Counted from the first letter of the stretch, positions 16,068 to 25,515 are shown. The stretch: 64,000 nucleotides of DNA from Alicyclobacillus kakegawensis NBRC 103104 (GCF_001552655.1 NZ_BCRP01000002.1:186001-250000), one strand, 5' to 3'. Made by a program: numbers and translations. Notes: generated from the sequence alone by a model not told the origin.

Positions 16068-17906
16068 ATGGCAAAAGTCATTGGAATCGATTTGGGCACC
16101 ACGAACTCGTGTGTCGCGGTGATGGAGGGCGGCGAGACGGTCGTCATCCCGAACGCGGAGGGAAATCGGACCACTCCGTCGGTGGTGGCGTTCTCGAAAG
16201 ACGGCGAGCGGTTGGTGGGCGATGTCGCGAAGCGTCAGGCTATCACCAACCCAGACCGAACTATTATTTCTATCAAGCGCCATATGGGCAGCGACTACAA
16301 GGTGCGGGTGGACGACAAATCGTACACGCCGCAGGAAATCTCGGCGATGATTCTGCAGAAATTGAAAGCCGACGCCGAAGCGTACCTGGGTGAGCCGGTG
16401 ACGCAGGCGGTCATCACGGTGCCAGCCTACTTCAGCGACAGTCAGCGGCAGGCGACCAAGGACGCCGGCAAGATTGCCGGCCTGGAGGTGCTGCGCATCG
16501 TCAACGAGCCAACCGCCGCGGCGCTCGCCTACGGACTGGATAAGGAAGACGACCAAACCATCCTGGTGTACGACCTGGGCGGCGGCACGTTCGACGTGTC
16601 GATTCTGGAGCTGGGCGAAGGCGTGTTCGAAGTCAAGGCGACCAGCGGCAACAACCACCTGGGCGGCGACGATTTTGACCAGCGCATTATGGATTACCTG
16701 GCCGACACGTTCAAACGCGACACCGGCATTGACCTGCGCCAGGACCGGATGGCGATGCAGCGCCTGAAGGACGCCGCCGAGAAGGCGAAGAAGGAGCTGT
16801 CGTCGACGCTGACGACGACCATCTCGCTGCCGTTCATTTCGGCCGACGCCAGCGGCCCCAAGCACTTGGAGGTCAATCTCACGCGCGCCAAGTTCGAGGA
16901 GTTGACCGCCGATTTGGTGGAGAAGACGCTGGGACCGACGCGCCAGGCGCTGGAGGATGCCGGCTTGACCGCGGCGCAGATTGACAAGGTCGTGCTGGTG
17001 GGTGGATCTACGCGCATTCCGGCGGTCCAGGAGGCCATCAAGCGGTTGATTGGCAAAGAGCCGTCCAAAGGCGTCAATCCGGACGAAGTGGTCGCCATCG
17101 GCGCGGCGATTCAGGCGGCCGTGTTGACGGGCGAGGTCAAAGACGTGGTCCTGCTCGACGTGACGCCGTTGTCCTTGGGCATCGAGACGTTGGGCGGGGT
17201 GTTCACGAAGCTGATTGAGCGCAACACCACAATCCCGACCTCGAAGAGCCAGATCTTCTCGACCGCCGCGGATAACCAGACGTCGGTGGAAATCCACGTC
17301 CTTCAGGGCGAGCGTGAGCTGGCGCGCGACAACAAGACGCTTGGCCGCTTCACCCTCAGCGACATTCCGCCGGCTCCGCGGGGTGTGCCGCAGATTGAAG
17401 TCACGTTCGACATTGACGCCAACGGGATTGTCAATGTCTCCGCTAAGGACTTGGGAACGGGCAAGAGCCAGCGGATCACCATCACCTCGTCCAGCGGCTT
17501 GAGCAAGGATGAGATCGAACGCATGGTCAAGGAGGCGGAGTTGCACGCCGAGGAGGACCAGAAGCGGCGCGAGCAGGTGGAAATGCGCAACCAGGCTGAC
17601 CAGCTGCTGTATCAAACCGAGAAGAGTCTGAAGGACCTTGGGGACAAGGTGGACGCCGATTTGCGCAAAGAGGCGGAGGAGAAGCAGCAGAAGCTGCGCG
17701 ACGCGCTGAACGGAAGCGATGTGGAGGCCATCCGGAAAGCTTCCGACGAGTTGACCCAGGTGTTGCACAGGCTCTCCACCAAGCTCTACGAGCAGGCAGC
17801 CCAGACAAGCGCATCCGGAGCCAGCGGCGCGTCGACCAGCGCCAACAGTGGGTCGTCGGATAACGTGGTGGACGCTGATTACAAAGTTGTGGATGAAGAC
17901 AAGTGA
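16068..17906 (+). CDS. dnaK: Chaperone protein DnaK (Hsp70)
   Basis: DnaK is the ATP-dependent Hsp70 chaperone. The 612-residue product starts [20 protein letters not shown] and has the ATPase motifs [16 protein letters not shown] and [16 protein letters not shown], the linker [18 protein letters not shown] and the substrate-binding beta sandwich. A C-terminal helical lid ends in a disordered Ser/Gly/Ala stretch and [13 protein letters not shown]. The length matches Gram-positive DnaK, which lacks the extra N-terminal segment of proteobacterial forms. The ATG at 16068 follows AGAGGAGG. It is regulated with the operon through CIRCE. Confidence 0.97.
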   Translation: MAKVIGIDLGTTNSCVAVMEGGETVVIPNAEGNRTTPSVVAFSKDGERLVGDVAKRQAITNPDRTIISIKRHMGSDYKVRVDDKSYTPQEISAMILQKLKADAEAYLGEPVTQAVITVPAYFSDSQRQATKDAGKIAGLEVLRIVNEPTAAALAYGLDKEDDQTILVYDLGGGTFDVSILELGEGVFEVKATSGNNHLGGDDFDQRIMDYLADTFKRDTGIDLRQDRMAMQRLKDAAEKAKKELSSTLTTTISLPFISADASGPKHLEVNLTRAKFEELTADLVEKTLGPTRQALEDAGLTAAQIDKVVLVGGSTRIPAVQEAIKRLIGKEPSKGVNPDEVVAIGAAIQAAVLTGEVKDVVLLDVTPLSLGIETLGGVFTKLIERNTTIPTSKSQIFSTAADNQTSVEIHVLQGERELARDNKTLGRFTLSDIPPAPRGVPQIEVTFDIDANGIVNVSAKDLGTGKSQRITITSSSGLSKDEIERMVKEAELHAEEDQKRREQVEMRNQADQLLYQTEKSLKDLGDKVDADLRKEAEEKQQKLRDALNGSDVEAIRKASDELTQVLHRLSTKLYEQAAQTSASGASGASTSANSGSSDNVVDADYKVVDEDK

Positions 17907-17942
17907 CCAATCGGGCTTGGCGCGTGCAAACACCGAGAGCCT

Positions 17943-17987
17943 TCGAAAAGGGCATGGCAGCGACTGGCGGCCGTTTGCCCTTTTCGA
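17943..17987 (+). other. Perfect 12-bp inverted repeat between dnaK and dnaJ
   Basis: TCGAAAAGGGCA (17943-17954) and TGCCCTTTTCGA (17976-17987) are exact reverse complements with a 21-base loop. No T-run follows the 3' arm. It may protect the dnaK mRNA end or reduce read-through into dnaJ. Confidence 0.7.
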
Positions 17988-18022
17988 CTGTCGGGAGAGA
18001 CTGGGGAAGCGGAGGATAAGGC

Positions 18023-19135
18023 GTGAGCAAGCGAGACTACTATGAGGTGTTGGGTGTCGACCGCAACGCCTCCGCAGACGAAATCAAAAAAGCGTATCGT
18101 CGGCTCGCTCGCAAGTACCATCCGGACGTCAACAAGGACGACGCCGACGCCGCCGAAAAGTTCAAGGAGGTCTCCGAGGCCTACGAGGTGCTGTCGGATC
18201 CGCAAAAGCGCGCCCGTTACGACCAATTCGGCCACGAGGACCCAGCCCAGGGGATGGGCGGAGCGGGCTTTAGCGGGGCAGACTTTGGGGGCTTTGGCGA
18301 CATTTTCGACATGTTCTTTGGCGGCGGTCGCAGCCGCGGTCCGCACCGGGGCGACGACTTGGAATACGAGCTGCAGATTGACTTTGAACAAGCGGCGTTC
18401 GGCGTCGAGGAGGAGATTTCGGTCCCACGCACCGAGACCTGTCCGACGTGTCGCGGGTCCGGGGCGCGTCCAGGAACCCGCGTCGACAAGTGCCCGGTAT
18501 GTAACGGCACCGGGGAGCAGCAAAGCGTGGTGGACACCCCGTTTGGCCGCATGGTCAACCGTCGCGTCTGCACCGCCTGTCGCGGCCGCGGCGTCCGGAT
18601 TCAACATCCGTGCCCGGATTGCCAGGGTCAGGGGCGGAAGCGAGTTCGCCGCAAGGTGAAGGTCAAGGTCCCGGCTGGCGTCGACACCGGCAACCGCCTG
18701 CGCATCCCCGGAGCGGGCGAGAGCAGCCCCGACGGCGGGCCGCCGGGGGATCTGTACATCGTCATCCAGGTGCGCCCGCACAAGCTGTTTGAGCGCGATG
18801 GAACCAACGTGTACGTGGACGTCCCGCTCACCTTCGTGCAGGCGGCGCTGGGGGATGAGATTGAGGTGCCGACACTCGACGGCCCGGTCAAACTGCGGAT
18901 CCCGGAGGGGACGCAGACGGGGACGTCGTTCCGCTTGCGCGGTCGCGGGATTGTGCGCCTCAACAGCCATCACCGTGGGGATCAGCATGTGCGGGTGCAC
19001 GTCATCACTCCCACGAATTTGACGGATCGTCAACGGGAATTGCTGCGGGAGTTGGGCAAAGAACTGGGAGAGACACCGAACGAGCAGTCGCGGACGTTGA
19101 TTGAGCGGATGAAAAGCGCCCTGTTTGACAACTGA
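18023..19135 (+). CDS. dnaJ: Chaperone protein DnaJ (Hsp40)
   Basis: DnaJ is the co-chaperone that delivers substrates to DnaK and stimulates its ATPase. The 370-residue product has a J domain with the HPD tripeptide ([10 protein letters not shown], about 30-39), a Gly/Phe-rich linker ([20 protein letters not shown]) and four CxxCxGxG-type zinc repeats ([32 protein letters not shown]). The C-terminal substrate-binding domains follow. The GTG at 18023 follows GGAGGATAAG. It is the fifth type I heat-shock element here and closes the chaperone set before prmA. Confidence 0.96.
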   Translation: MSKRDYYEVLGVDRNASADEIKKAYRRLARKYHPDVNKDDADAAEKFKEVSEAYEVLSDPQKRARYDQFGHEDPAQGMGGAGFSGADFGGFGDIFDMFFGGGRSRGPHRGDDLEYELQIDFEQAAFGVEEEISVPRTETCPTCRGSGARPGTRVDKCPVCNGTGEQQSVVDTPFGRMVNRRVCTACRGRGVRIQHPCPDCQGQGRKRVRRKVKVKVPAGVDTGNRLRIPGAGESSPDGGPPGDLYIVIQVRPHKLFERDGTNVYVDVPLTFVQAALGDEIEVPTLDGPVKLRIPEGTQTGTSFRLRGRGIVRLNSHHRGDQHVRVHVITPTNLTDRQRELLRELGKELGETPNEQSRTLIERMKSALFDN

Positions 19136-19174
19136 CGCGGAGCATGACCGGCAGGGCCGGACAGGGCAGGAAGG

Positions 19175-20137
19175 ATGAAGAAGGTGCGCTGGTGGCAGTT
19201 GAGCGTACGGGTTCCGAGCGAGTCGGCGGAGGCGCTTGCGGCGCTCTTGCAGGAATGGCCGGAAGTCGGCGGAGTGGCAATGGAAGGGGATGTGGCGACC
19301 GCGCCGAGGCATCCCGAGTGGGGAGAATGGTTTGACGACTCGCTGTTGACCAAGGCCCGGTTTATCCACATCCAGGTCTATGTACCCGAGTTGACGAGCG
19401 AGCAGGAAATCCGCCGCCGGGCCGACGAGGCGCTGACGAGGGTCGAGCAAAGCGGCCTGGATACCGCAGGAGCCCGCGCCAGCGTCGGCCTGCGGCTGGT
19501 CGACGAGAGTGAATGGGACAACGTCTGGAAGCAGGATTTCAACCCGCTTTCCGTCGGCCGGCGGCTGCGCATTGTGCCGCGCTGGCAGGCGGACGCGGAC
19601 ACGCAGGAGCATCTGGGGCGCATCGCGCTGCGCCTGGAACCGGGCATGGCCTTCGGCACCGGCATGCATGAAACGACCCAACTTTGCCTGGAGGCGTTGG
19701 AGGACTTCGTGCGTGCAGACAGTCGGGTGCTGGACATCGGCTGCGGCACCGCCATCCTGGCCATAGCCGCCGCGAAGCTGGGAGCGCGGGAGGCCACCGC
19801 CATCGATATCGATCCGGTCGCTGTCGATGTTGCCCGGGAAAACGTGCGCTACAACCGAGTGGACAACCGGGTGCAGGTGCGCCAGGGCGACCTGCTTACG
19901 GCCGTCAGCGAATCGGGCTTTGACTTGGCGGTGGCCAACATCCTGCGCGACATTGTCGTGCGACTCGCCCCGCAGGCGGCTGCCAAGCTTAGGCCCGGCG
20001 GTGTTTTTGTCAGTTCTGGCTTTGTCCGTGAACAGGCGCCGCCGATTGAGGACGCTTTGGCCAATGTGGGGATGCGCGTCGTCGAGCGGCGCAGCCGCGG
20101 CGACTGGTTGGCCTTGGTGGCGGTGAACGAGCGGTGA
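19175..20137 (+). CDS. prmA: Ribosomal protein L11 methyltransferase
   Basis: PrmA trimethylates ribosomal protein L11. The 320-residue product has an N-terminal substrate-recognition domain (starting KKVRWWQLSVRVPSESAEAL), the linker GMAFGTGMHETTQLCLEAL and the class I SAM-binding motif VLDIGCGTAILAIAAAKLG at about 184-202, then VANILRDIVVRLAP, where the N-P-P-Y-like position is NILR as in PrmA. The ATG at 19175 follows AGGAAGG. It lies 39 bp after dnaJ in the usual Bacillus order (dnaJ-yqeT). Its stop overlaps the next start. Confidence 0.93.
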   Translation: MKKVRWWQLSVRVPSESAEALAALLQEWPEVGGVAMEGDVATAPRHPEWGEWFDDSLLTKARFIHIQVYVPELTSEQEIRRRADEALTRVEQSGLDTAGARASVGLRLVDESEWDNVWKQDFNPLSVGRRLRIVPRWQADADTQEHLGRIALRLEPGMAFGTGMHETTQLCLEALEDFVRADSRVLDIGCGTAILAIAAAKLGAREATAIDIDPVAVDVARENVRYNRVDNRVQVRQGDLLTAVSESGFDLAVANILRDIVVRLAPQAAAKLRPGGVFVSSGFVREQAPPIEDALANVGMRVVERRSRGDWLALVAVNER

Positions 20138-20898
20138 TGCCGCGCGTCTTCATCCCCCATCCACCAGAGTTGGGGCGGACGATCTGGGTGGAAGGGGACG
20201 ACGGACATCACTTTGCCCGCGTCTTGCGCGCCCGCATCGGCGAACAGGTGGCCGTGGCGGGCGGCGGGGTGGCGTGTCTAGCGCGGATTGTCGAGGTGGA
20301 CAAGCAAGCGCCCGCGTTTGCTCTGCTGCCAGAGCGCGTGTTGCCCAGTCATGAGCCGGGGGTGCCGGTGTACCTGATTCAGGGGCTCGCCAAAGGTGAT
20401 AAAATAGATTCCATCATACAGCAGGCCACGGAAATCGGCGTGGCTGGCTTTTTATTGCTACAGGCCGAGCACTCGGTGGCCCGCGTGGAGCCGGGCCGCG
20501 CCGAGGCGAAGCTGACCCGTTGGCGGCGGGTGGCGCGCGGGGCGGCAGCTCAGTCGCAAAGGGACGTCATTCCGGGTGTCGATTTGGCGTTCACAGTAGT
20601 GGACGCAGCGCGCTGGCTGCAGTCGCGGGCCGTTTGGTCGCCGTTCCTGCTCGATGAGGCGGAGACGAGCCATGGGCTGCGCGCGGCGGTGGCGGCGGCT
20701 CGTGGACGCGGGGACAAGGCGGCGATGGCGGTTGTTGTGGGCCCGGAGGGCGGCTGGAGCGACGCGGAGCGGCGGGAATGGGCAATCGCCTGCGAGGCGG
20801 TCCCGGTGACCCTGGGGCCGCGCATCCTGCGCACCGAGACGGCTGGCCCAGCGGCCGTGGCGGCGATTCTGTACGAATTGGATGAGTTGGGGGGATAA
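20137..20898 (+). CDS. rsmE: 16S rRNA (uracil(1498)-N(3))-methyltransferase
   Basis: RsmE methylates U1498 of 16S rRNA near the decoding centre. The 253-residue product has an N-terminal PUA-like domain (MPRVFIPHPPELGRTIWVEG, GDDGHHFARVLRARIGEQV) and a C-terminal SPOUT knot. The latter carries KIDSIIQQATEIGV, AVVVGPEGGWSDAERREW and LGPRILRTETAGPAAVAAI, which form the SAM-binding knot. The ATG at 20137 overlaps the prmA stop (TGATG); an adjacent in-frame GTG at 20134 is an alternative. It is translationally coupled to prmA. Confidence 0.93.
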   Translation: MPRVFIPHPPELGRTIWVEGDDGHHFARVLRARIGEQVAVAGGGVACLARIVEVDKQAPAFALLPERVLPSHEPGVPVYLIQGLAKGDKIDSIIQQATEIGVAGFLLLQAEHSVARVEPGRAEAKLTRWRRVARGAAAQSQRDVIPGVDLAFTVVDAARWLQSRAVWSPFLLDEAETSHGLRAAVAAARGRGDKAAMAVVVGPEGGWSDAERREWAIACEAVPVTLGPRILRTETAGPAAVAAILYELDELGG

Positions 20899-20906
20899 TC
20901 CGCGCC

Positions 20907-22337
20907 ATGCCGACGGTGGCGTTTCACACACTGGGGTGCAAGGTCAACTTTTACGATACCGAGGGCATTTGGCAGCGCTTCAAGGCGGCCGGGTACCAGC
21001 AAGTGCCGTTTGAGGAAGCGGCCGATGTGTATGTCATCAACACCTGCACGGTCACCAACACGGGCGACCGCAAGTCGCGGCAGATGATTCGCCGCGCCGT
21101 GCGCACCAATGCGGAAGCGACGGTGGTGGTCACCGGGTGTTATGCGCAGGTGGCGGCCGACGAGGTGGCGGCGATAGAGGGCGTGGACCTGGTGGTGGGC
21201 AACGACAGGAAATCGCAAATCGTCGAACTGGTGGATGACATCCGGCGCGAGCAGAACCCGTTTCCAGCCGTCCGCAAATCGGTTGGCAACATCCTCAAGA
21301 CACGGACCTTCGACGAGCTGGATGTGCCCTACTTTGAGGAGCGCACGCGCGCCAACCTGAAGATTCAGGACGGGTGCAACAACTTTTGCACTTTCTGTCT
21401 CATCCCGTGGGCGCGGGGCTTGATTCGCAGCCGCCAGCCGGAGAAGGTGTTGGCCCAGGCGCGCAAGCTGGCCAAGGCGGGGTATCGCGAGATCATCCTG
21501 ACCGGGATACACACCGGCGGCTATGGGGCGGACTTGAACGGGTATCGGCTGGCCCATCTGCTGGAGGACCTGGAGGCCATTGATGAACTGTACCGGGTGC
21601 GCATCAGCTCGATTGAAGCCAGTGAGATTGATGACCACCTGATTGAGGTCCTGGACAGGTCACGCAAGGTCTGCCGGCACCTGCACATCCCGTTGCAGGC
21701 CGGGCACAACCAGGTGCTCAAACGTATGAACCGCCATTACACGGTGGAGGAATACGCCGACAAGCTGCGCCGTTTGCGCCAAGCGCTGCCGGGGGTGGCC
21801 ATCACCAGCGATGTGATTGTCGGCTTTCCGGGGGAGACAGACGAATTCTTCGCCGAGGGCGAAGCGTTCATTCGCGAACAGCAGTTTGCCCAATTGCACG
21901 TCTTTCCGTATTCGCCCCGTCGGGGCACACCGGCTGCCAAGTTCCCGGATCAAGTGGCGGACGAGGTGAAGGAAGAGCGTTCCCAGCGGCTGTTGCAGCT
22001 GTCGCGTGAACTGACCCTGCGCTACGCGCAAAGCCAGCGCTCCCGTCTGCTGGAGGTGATTCCGGAGGAACCCTGTGGCGACGGTGGCAAGCTTGGCGCC
22101 GGCCCCAACGGCGAAGCCGGGTTCTGGCTGGTGGGGCGGACGGATAACTACTTGAAGGTCGCCTTCCCGGTGCCGGCGGGCATGAAGGCTGAGGACTTGA
22201 CCGGAGAGGTGTGCCGTGTTCGCCTGGTGCGCTGCTCCGACGATGTGCAGTGCGCCGAGTTGGTCGAACAGGTGACGAGCAGCGAGGACGGCTGGCCGCC
22301 GCCGAAAACCGGTTGGACGGCGGCGATGGAAGCCTGA
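20907..22337 (+). CDS. mtaB: tRNA t6A37 methylthiotransferase MtaB
   Basis: MtaB is a radical SAM methylthiotransferase that converts t6A to ms2t6A at tRNA position 37. The 476-residue product has the N-terminal UPF0004 domain (FHTLGCKVNFYDTEGIWQRF, INTCTVTNTGDRKSRQMIRR, VVTGCYAQVAADEV), whose three cysteines hold the auxiliary cluster. It also has the radical SAM motif IQDGCNNFCTFCLIPWARG (CxxxCxxC) and a C-terminal TRAM-like domain. The GDRKSRQ block and length fit the MtaB/YqeV branch rather than MiaB or RimO. The start ATG is 8 bp after rsmE. It is probably the last translation-related gene of the heat-shock transcript. Confidence 0.92.
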   Translation: MPTVAFHTLGCKVNFYDTEGIWQRFKAAGYQQVPFEEAADVYVINTCTVTNTGDRKSRQMIRRAVRTNAEATVVVTGCYAQVAADEVAAIEGVDLVVGNDRKSQIVELVDDIRREQNPFPAVRKSVGNILKTRTFDELDVPYFEERTRANLKIQDGCNNFCTFCLIPWARGLIRSRQPEKVLAQARKLAKAGYREIILTGIHTGGYGADLNGYRLAHLLEDLEAIDELYRVRISSIEASEIDDHLIEVLDRSRKVCRHLHIPLQAGHNQVLKRMNRHYTVEEYADKLRRLRQALPGVAITSDVIVGFPGETDEFFAEGEAFIREQQFAQLHVFPYSPRRGTPAAKFPDQVADEVKEERSQRLLQLSRELTLRYAQSQRSRLLEVIPEEPCGDGGKLGAGPNGEAGFWLVGRTDNYLKVAFPVPAGMKAEDLTGEVCRVRLVRCSDDVQCAELVEQVTSSEDGWPPPKTGWTAAMEA

Positions 22338-22355
22338 GTGCCGGGAGGTATGAGA

Positions 22356-23666
22356 ATGACAACGAGCATGGCCATTGAACGGGCGGCAGGCGGTCTGGTG
22401 GTCCGGCAGGGAGCGCGCGGCCGTGAGGTGTTGATGATTGACGACGCCTACGGGCACATCTCGTTTCCCAAAGGCCATGTGGAGCCGGGGGAGACCTGGG
22501 AGGAGGCGGCGGTTCGCGAAATTTTTGAAGAGACCGGCATCAAAGCCCGGATTCTCGCACCCTTGGGGCGGGTTGAGTACCGAATCTCCCGTGACGGCCG
22601 CCCGGTGCGGAAACAGGTGCGCTTGTTTTTGCTGCAGCCGGATGACACGTCCCAGCATCCGCGTCCCCAGGAAGAAGAGGTGCGGGGCGCCCGCTACGTG
22701 GCATGGGAGGCGGCGGCTCGCGAACACGCCGAGCGCGGGTACGCGAATTGGAACTGGGTGTTGGACAAGGCGGCGGTGATCTGGGCGTGGCTGACAGAGG
22801 GCCACGAACAGACCTGGCGGGAGCTGTCGGCTACCGTCGACGAGCAGCAGTTGACCCACCTGTGGACGAAGGTCAGGGATTGGGTGGACCAGCTATTGGC
22901 GGTCAGTCGCAGAGAACTCGAGGCTACCGTGGAGTGGGCGGGTGAGTTGCCGGCTCCCGTTTCCCTGCAGCTGCCCCTGCCCGGATTGGGCGCCGAGGCG
23001 GGCGAACGCGTCCGCGCCGCGCTTGAGCACACTTTGTTGCGCCCGGAGGCGGGGGTGCTGGATATCGAGCGGGTGGTCGATGAAGCCCGCCGGATGGCGT
23101 GCCGCGCTGTGTGCATTCACCCGCAGCACGTGGCGCTCGCGGCCGAGCGCCTCGCCGGCACCGGCACGAAAGTGTGCACGGTGGTCGGTTTCCCGCTGGG
23201 CGCGGAGGACGCGGGAGCGCTGGCGGATGAGGCGCGCCGGGTCGCCGCGGCCGGCGCGGGCGAGATCGACATGGTGATTCCGATTGGGTCCATGTGCGAA
23301 GACGACGTGTGGACGGTTTACGAGCATGTGCGGGCGGTTGTCGAGGCCGCGCGCGAGCACGCGGGGGTGCGGGTCAAGACCATCCTCGAGACCCATTACC
23401 TGACGATTGACCAAATGGTGAAGGCTGGGTACGCCGCACTGGCGGCCGGATCGGACTTTCTCAAGACCTCCACGGGGTTTGCGCCCCAGGGCGCGCAGCT
23501 GGCCGACGTGGCGCTGCTGGCCCGGATGACCGGCCTGGAGGCGGCGGGCGGCCGCGGCGTCAAGGCGGCTGGTGGCATCCGCACGCCCCAGCAGGCCCGG
23601 GCGTTTCTGCGCATGGGCGCGAGCCGTTTGGGGGCCAGTTCAGGTTTGGCCCTGCTCGGGGAGTAG
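22356..23666 (+). CDS. Nudix hydrolase fused to deoxyribose-phosphate aldolase (DeoC)
   Basis: The 436-residue product joins two enzymes. Residues about 5-150 are a Nudix hydrolase with an exact Nudix box (GHVEPGETWEEAAVREIF, then EETGI). After a linker of about 60 residues (150-210), residues about 215-436 are a class I DeoC aldolase that splits deoxyribose 5-phosphate to glyceraldehyde 3-phosphate and acetaldehyde. The linker region starts the DeoC fold at ALEHTLLRPEAG. Readable DeoC motifs are CIHPQHV, CTVVGFPLGAE, VKTILETHYL, the Schiff-base Lys in SDFLKTSTGF and GVKAAGGIRT. The ATG at 22356 follows GGGAGG by 7 bases. The 3' end overlaps the convergent transporter gene by 27 bp. Domain calls are secure; joint physiology (nucleotide clean-up feeding deoxyribose salvage) is inferred. 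Confidence 0.9.
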   Translation: MTTSMAIERAAGGLVVRQGARGREVLMIDDAYGHISFPKGHVEPGETWEEAAVREIFEETGIKARILAPLGRVEYRISRDGRPVRKQVRLFLLQPDDTSQHPRPQEEEVRGARYVAWEAAAREHAERGYANWNWVLDKAAVIWAWLTEGHEQTWRELSATVDEQQLTHLWTKVRDWVDQLLAVSRRELEATVEWAGELPAPVSLQLPLPGLGAEAGERVRAALEHTLLRPEAGVLDIERVVDEARRMACRAVCIHPQHVALAAERLAGTGTKVCTVVGFPLGAEDAGALADEARRVAAAGAGEIDMVIPIGSMCEDDVWTVYEHVRAVVEAAREHAGVRVKTILETHYLTIDQMVKAGYAALAAGSDFLKTSTGFAPQGAQLADVALLARMTGLEAAGGRGVKAAGGIRTPQQARAFLRMGASRLGASSGLALLGE

Positions 23667-24575
23667 CCGCTCCACCAGCCGCGCGAACGATCCGATGGCC
23701 GGCCACACGGCCGACGTACAGATGATGTTGAAGATGGTGTGGGCGTCGGCGATTTGCTGCTTGGGGTGTGGGCTCAGCCACGTCATCCACTCGCTGTACG
23801 GGGCGATAAACGGGAGAAACACGAGCACGCCGGCGGCGTTGAGCAGGACGTGCGCCAAAGCGACCTGCCCGGCGGCCCGTGGTTGGCCAATGGCGGCGAT
23901 GACTGAGGTGAAGCAGGTGCCGACATTGGCGCCGAGCACCATGGCGATGCCGCCGACGAGCGGGATGGCGCCGTTTTCCACCAGGGCCATGGTGACCACG
24001 GTGGTGGCGGTGCTGGACTGCACAACAGCGCTGGCCAGGCACCCCACCACCATCGCCCAGATGGGGCTACGGCCGGCGGCGGCTAGGTTGTCGGCAAACC
24101 ACTGGGTCGTGGTGAGCGGGTGCAGGGCCCGCGTCAAGGACTGCAGGGCGATGAAGATGCAGGCAAAACCCAACAAGGTCATGCCGGGTGGATACAGCCG
24201 CGGGCGCCGGAGCGCGATGAGCACCAGACCCACAAACAAGCAGGGGACGGCCATCCGCCACAGGTCCAGCGTCAGGATGAGCGGCGTGATGGTGGACCCG
24301 ACATTGGCGCCGAGTACGATGCCGAGGGCGTCGCGAAAGCTGAGGCTGGCGGCGGCCACCAAGCCGACGGTGACAGCGGTGACGGCCGCGCTGCTCTGGA
24401 CCAGGGCGGTGACCACGGCCCCAGTGAGAATGCCGCGCGTTGGTGTGCGCGCGAGTTTGTGCAAGAGATCGGGGAGACGGCTTTCGGCCATCGCCTCCAG
24501 GCCACTGCGCATCAGGCGCAGGCCTCCGAGAAAGACGATCAGCGACGCGACGGCCGCCAAGGCCGCAATCCACAT
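23640..24575 (-). CDS. Na+/phosphate symporter family membrane protein
   Basis: The 311-residue product has the internally duplicated Na/Pi-cotransporter fold. The two repeats carry ALVQSSAAVTAVTVGLVAA (about 60-78) and SAVVQSSTATTVVTMALVEN (about 190-209), the QSS motifs that bind sodium and phosphate. Each is followed by a GANVG-type loop (LGANVGSTITPL, LGANVGTCFTSV). About eight membrane segments are seen, and no PhoU-like C-terminal domain. The ATG at 24575 is preferred, as AGGGGG lies 8 bases upstream; a GTG at 24584 abuts that site. It is convergent with, and overlaps, the Nudix-DeoC gene. Confidence 0.85.
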   Translation of the reverse strand: MWIAALAAVASLIVFLGGLRLMRSGLEAMAESRLPDLLHKLARTPTRGILTGAVVTALVQSSAAVTAVTVGLVAAASLSFRDALGIVLGANVGSTITPLILTLDLWRMAVPCLFVGLVLIALRRPRLYPPGMTLLGFACIFIALQSLTRALHPLTTTQWFADNLAAAGRSPIWAMVVGCLASAVVQSSTATTVVTMALVENGAIPLVGGIAMVLGANVGTCFTSVIAAIGQPRAAGQVALAHVLLNAAGVLVFLPFIAPYSEWMTWLSPHPKQQIADAHTIFNIICTSAVWPAIGSFARLVERLLPEQGQT

Positions 24576-24644
24576 GGACAACACCCCCTGTCTACTTGTA
24601 TGGGGACAGGCGGATTTTCATGACGCGCCCTGCGAATGGGCGGT

Positions 24645-24674
24645 TTGACACTGGTTTTTTCGCTGTACTATAAT
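24645..24674 (+). promoter_or_regulatory. Sigma-A promoter of rpsU-yqeY
   Basis: TTGACA (24645-24650) and TATAAT (24669-24674), both perfect hexamers, with an 18-base spacer, 45 bases before rpsU. Confidence 0.88.
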
Positions 24675-24718
24675 TAGCGCTGATTCTCGATTTGAAAGTG
24701 TCGGAGGGAGGGATAGAG

Positions 24719-24898
24719 ATGTCGGAAATCAAACTCCGCAAAAACGAGTCCATCGACAGTGCACTCCGGCGCTTCAAAAAGGCGACAGCCAGGGACGGTG
24801 TGCTCGCCGAGATCCGCAAGCGGAAACACTATGAAAAGCCCAGCGTGGCGCGCAAGAAGAAGTCGGAAGCCGCCCGCAAGAAGCGGCGTTCCTACTGA
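24719..24898 (+). CDS. rpsU: 30S ribosomal protein S21 (bS21)
   Basis: This small basic protein of the small subunit helps translation initiation. The 59-residue product ([20 protein letters not shown], ending [14 protein letters not shown]) is a full-length Firmicute S21. The ATG at 24719 has GGAGGGAGGG upstream; upstream in-frame starts precede this site and are rejected. It is driven by a consensus promoter and followed 43 bp later by yqeY, as in Bacillus. Confidence 0.96.
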   Translation: MSEIKLRKNESIDSALRRFKKATARDGVLAEIRKRKHYEKPSVARKKKSEAARKKRRSY

Positions 24899-24941
24899 AT
24901 CCTGAGGTGACAGGCACGGCCATGGACGGGGAGGCTCTGCG

Positions 24942-25385
24942 ATGAGCTTGGCGGAACGGTTGTCAGACGACCTCAAACAAGCGATGAAGAATCGCGACAA
25001 ACTGCGGACATCGGTGATTCGCATGGTCCGGTCGGCTCTCAAGAACCGCGAGATTGAGAGCGGCAAGGCGCTGACGGACGAGGATGTCGTGGCAGTGCTG
25101 CAAAAAGAGCTCAAGCAGCGCAAGGATGCGTTGGCATCGTTCGTCTCGGCGGGGCGGTCAGATCTGGCGGAACAAGCCGAGGCGGAAATCGCGATTTTGT
25201 CCGAGTATTTGCCTCAGCCGCTCGACGAAGCGCAATTGCGGGAGCTCGCAGCCAACGTGATTGCGGAGGTCGGGGCTGCCAGCCGGGCGGACATGGGCAA
25301 GGTGATGAGCCAGCTGATGCCGCGGATTCGTGGCCGTGCGGACGGCAAAGCCGCGCAACGGATTGTGCAAGAGTTGCTTGGGTGA
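24942..25385 (+). CDS. yqeY: GatB/YqeY domain protein
   Basis: The 147-residue product matches the YqeY family, homologous to the C-terminal tRNA-binding domain of GatB amidotransferase. The motifs LKQAMKNRDKLRTSVIRMVR and LKQRKDALASFVSAGRSDLA are readable, followed by EAEIAILSEYLPQPL, GKVMSQLMPRIRGRADGK and the C-terminal RIVQELLG. The cellular role is unproven; a tRNA-linked function is suggested by the fold. The start ATG follows GGGGAGG. It shares the rpsU transcript, which ends at the terminator at 25489. Confidence 0.9.
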   Translation: MSLAERLSDDLKQAMKNRDKLRTSVIRMVRSALKNREIESGKALTDEDVVAVLQKELKQRKDALASFVSAGRSDLAEQAEAEIAILSEYLPQPLDEAQLRELAANVIAEVGAASRADMGKVMSQLMPRIRGRADGKAAQRIVQELLG

Positions 25386-25488
25386 CCGCAGCCGCTGGGT
25401 CCGCTTGCTCGGATTGCGGGGATGAACAAATTCCCTCCCTTTCATCATAAGTAATTGCGCGATAGGAAAATTCGTTTCACTAGCTGAA

Positions 25489-25515
25489 GGCTCGCCGTGG
25501 TGGCGGGTCTTTTTT
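25489..25515 (+). terminator. Rho-independent terminator of rpsU-yqeY
   Basis: GGCTCGCC (25489-25496), loop GTGGT, GGCGGGTC (25502-25509), an 8-bp stem with two G-T pairs, then TTTTTT. It lies 104 bases after yqeY, so the yqfC operon must start downstream. Confidence 0.85.

Noticed and set aside
16035-17933. 632-residue - strand frame opposite dnaK
   Set aside because: A known type of antisense open frame in high-GC dnaK genes; no independent signal was seen.
17879-19681. 600-residue - strand frame opposite dnaJ and prmA
   Set aside because: Shadow of two clear + strand genes, with no start signal.
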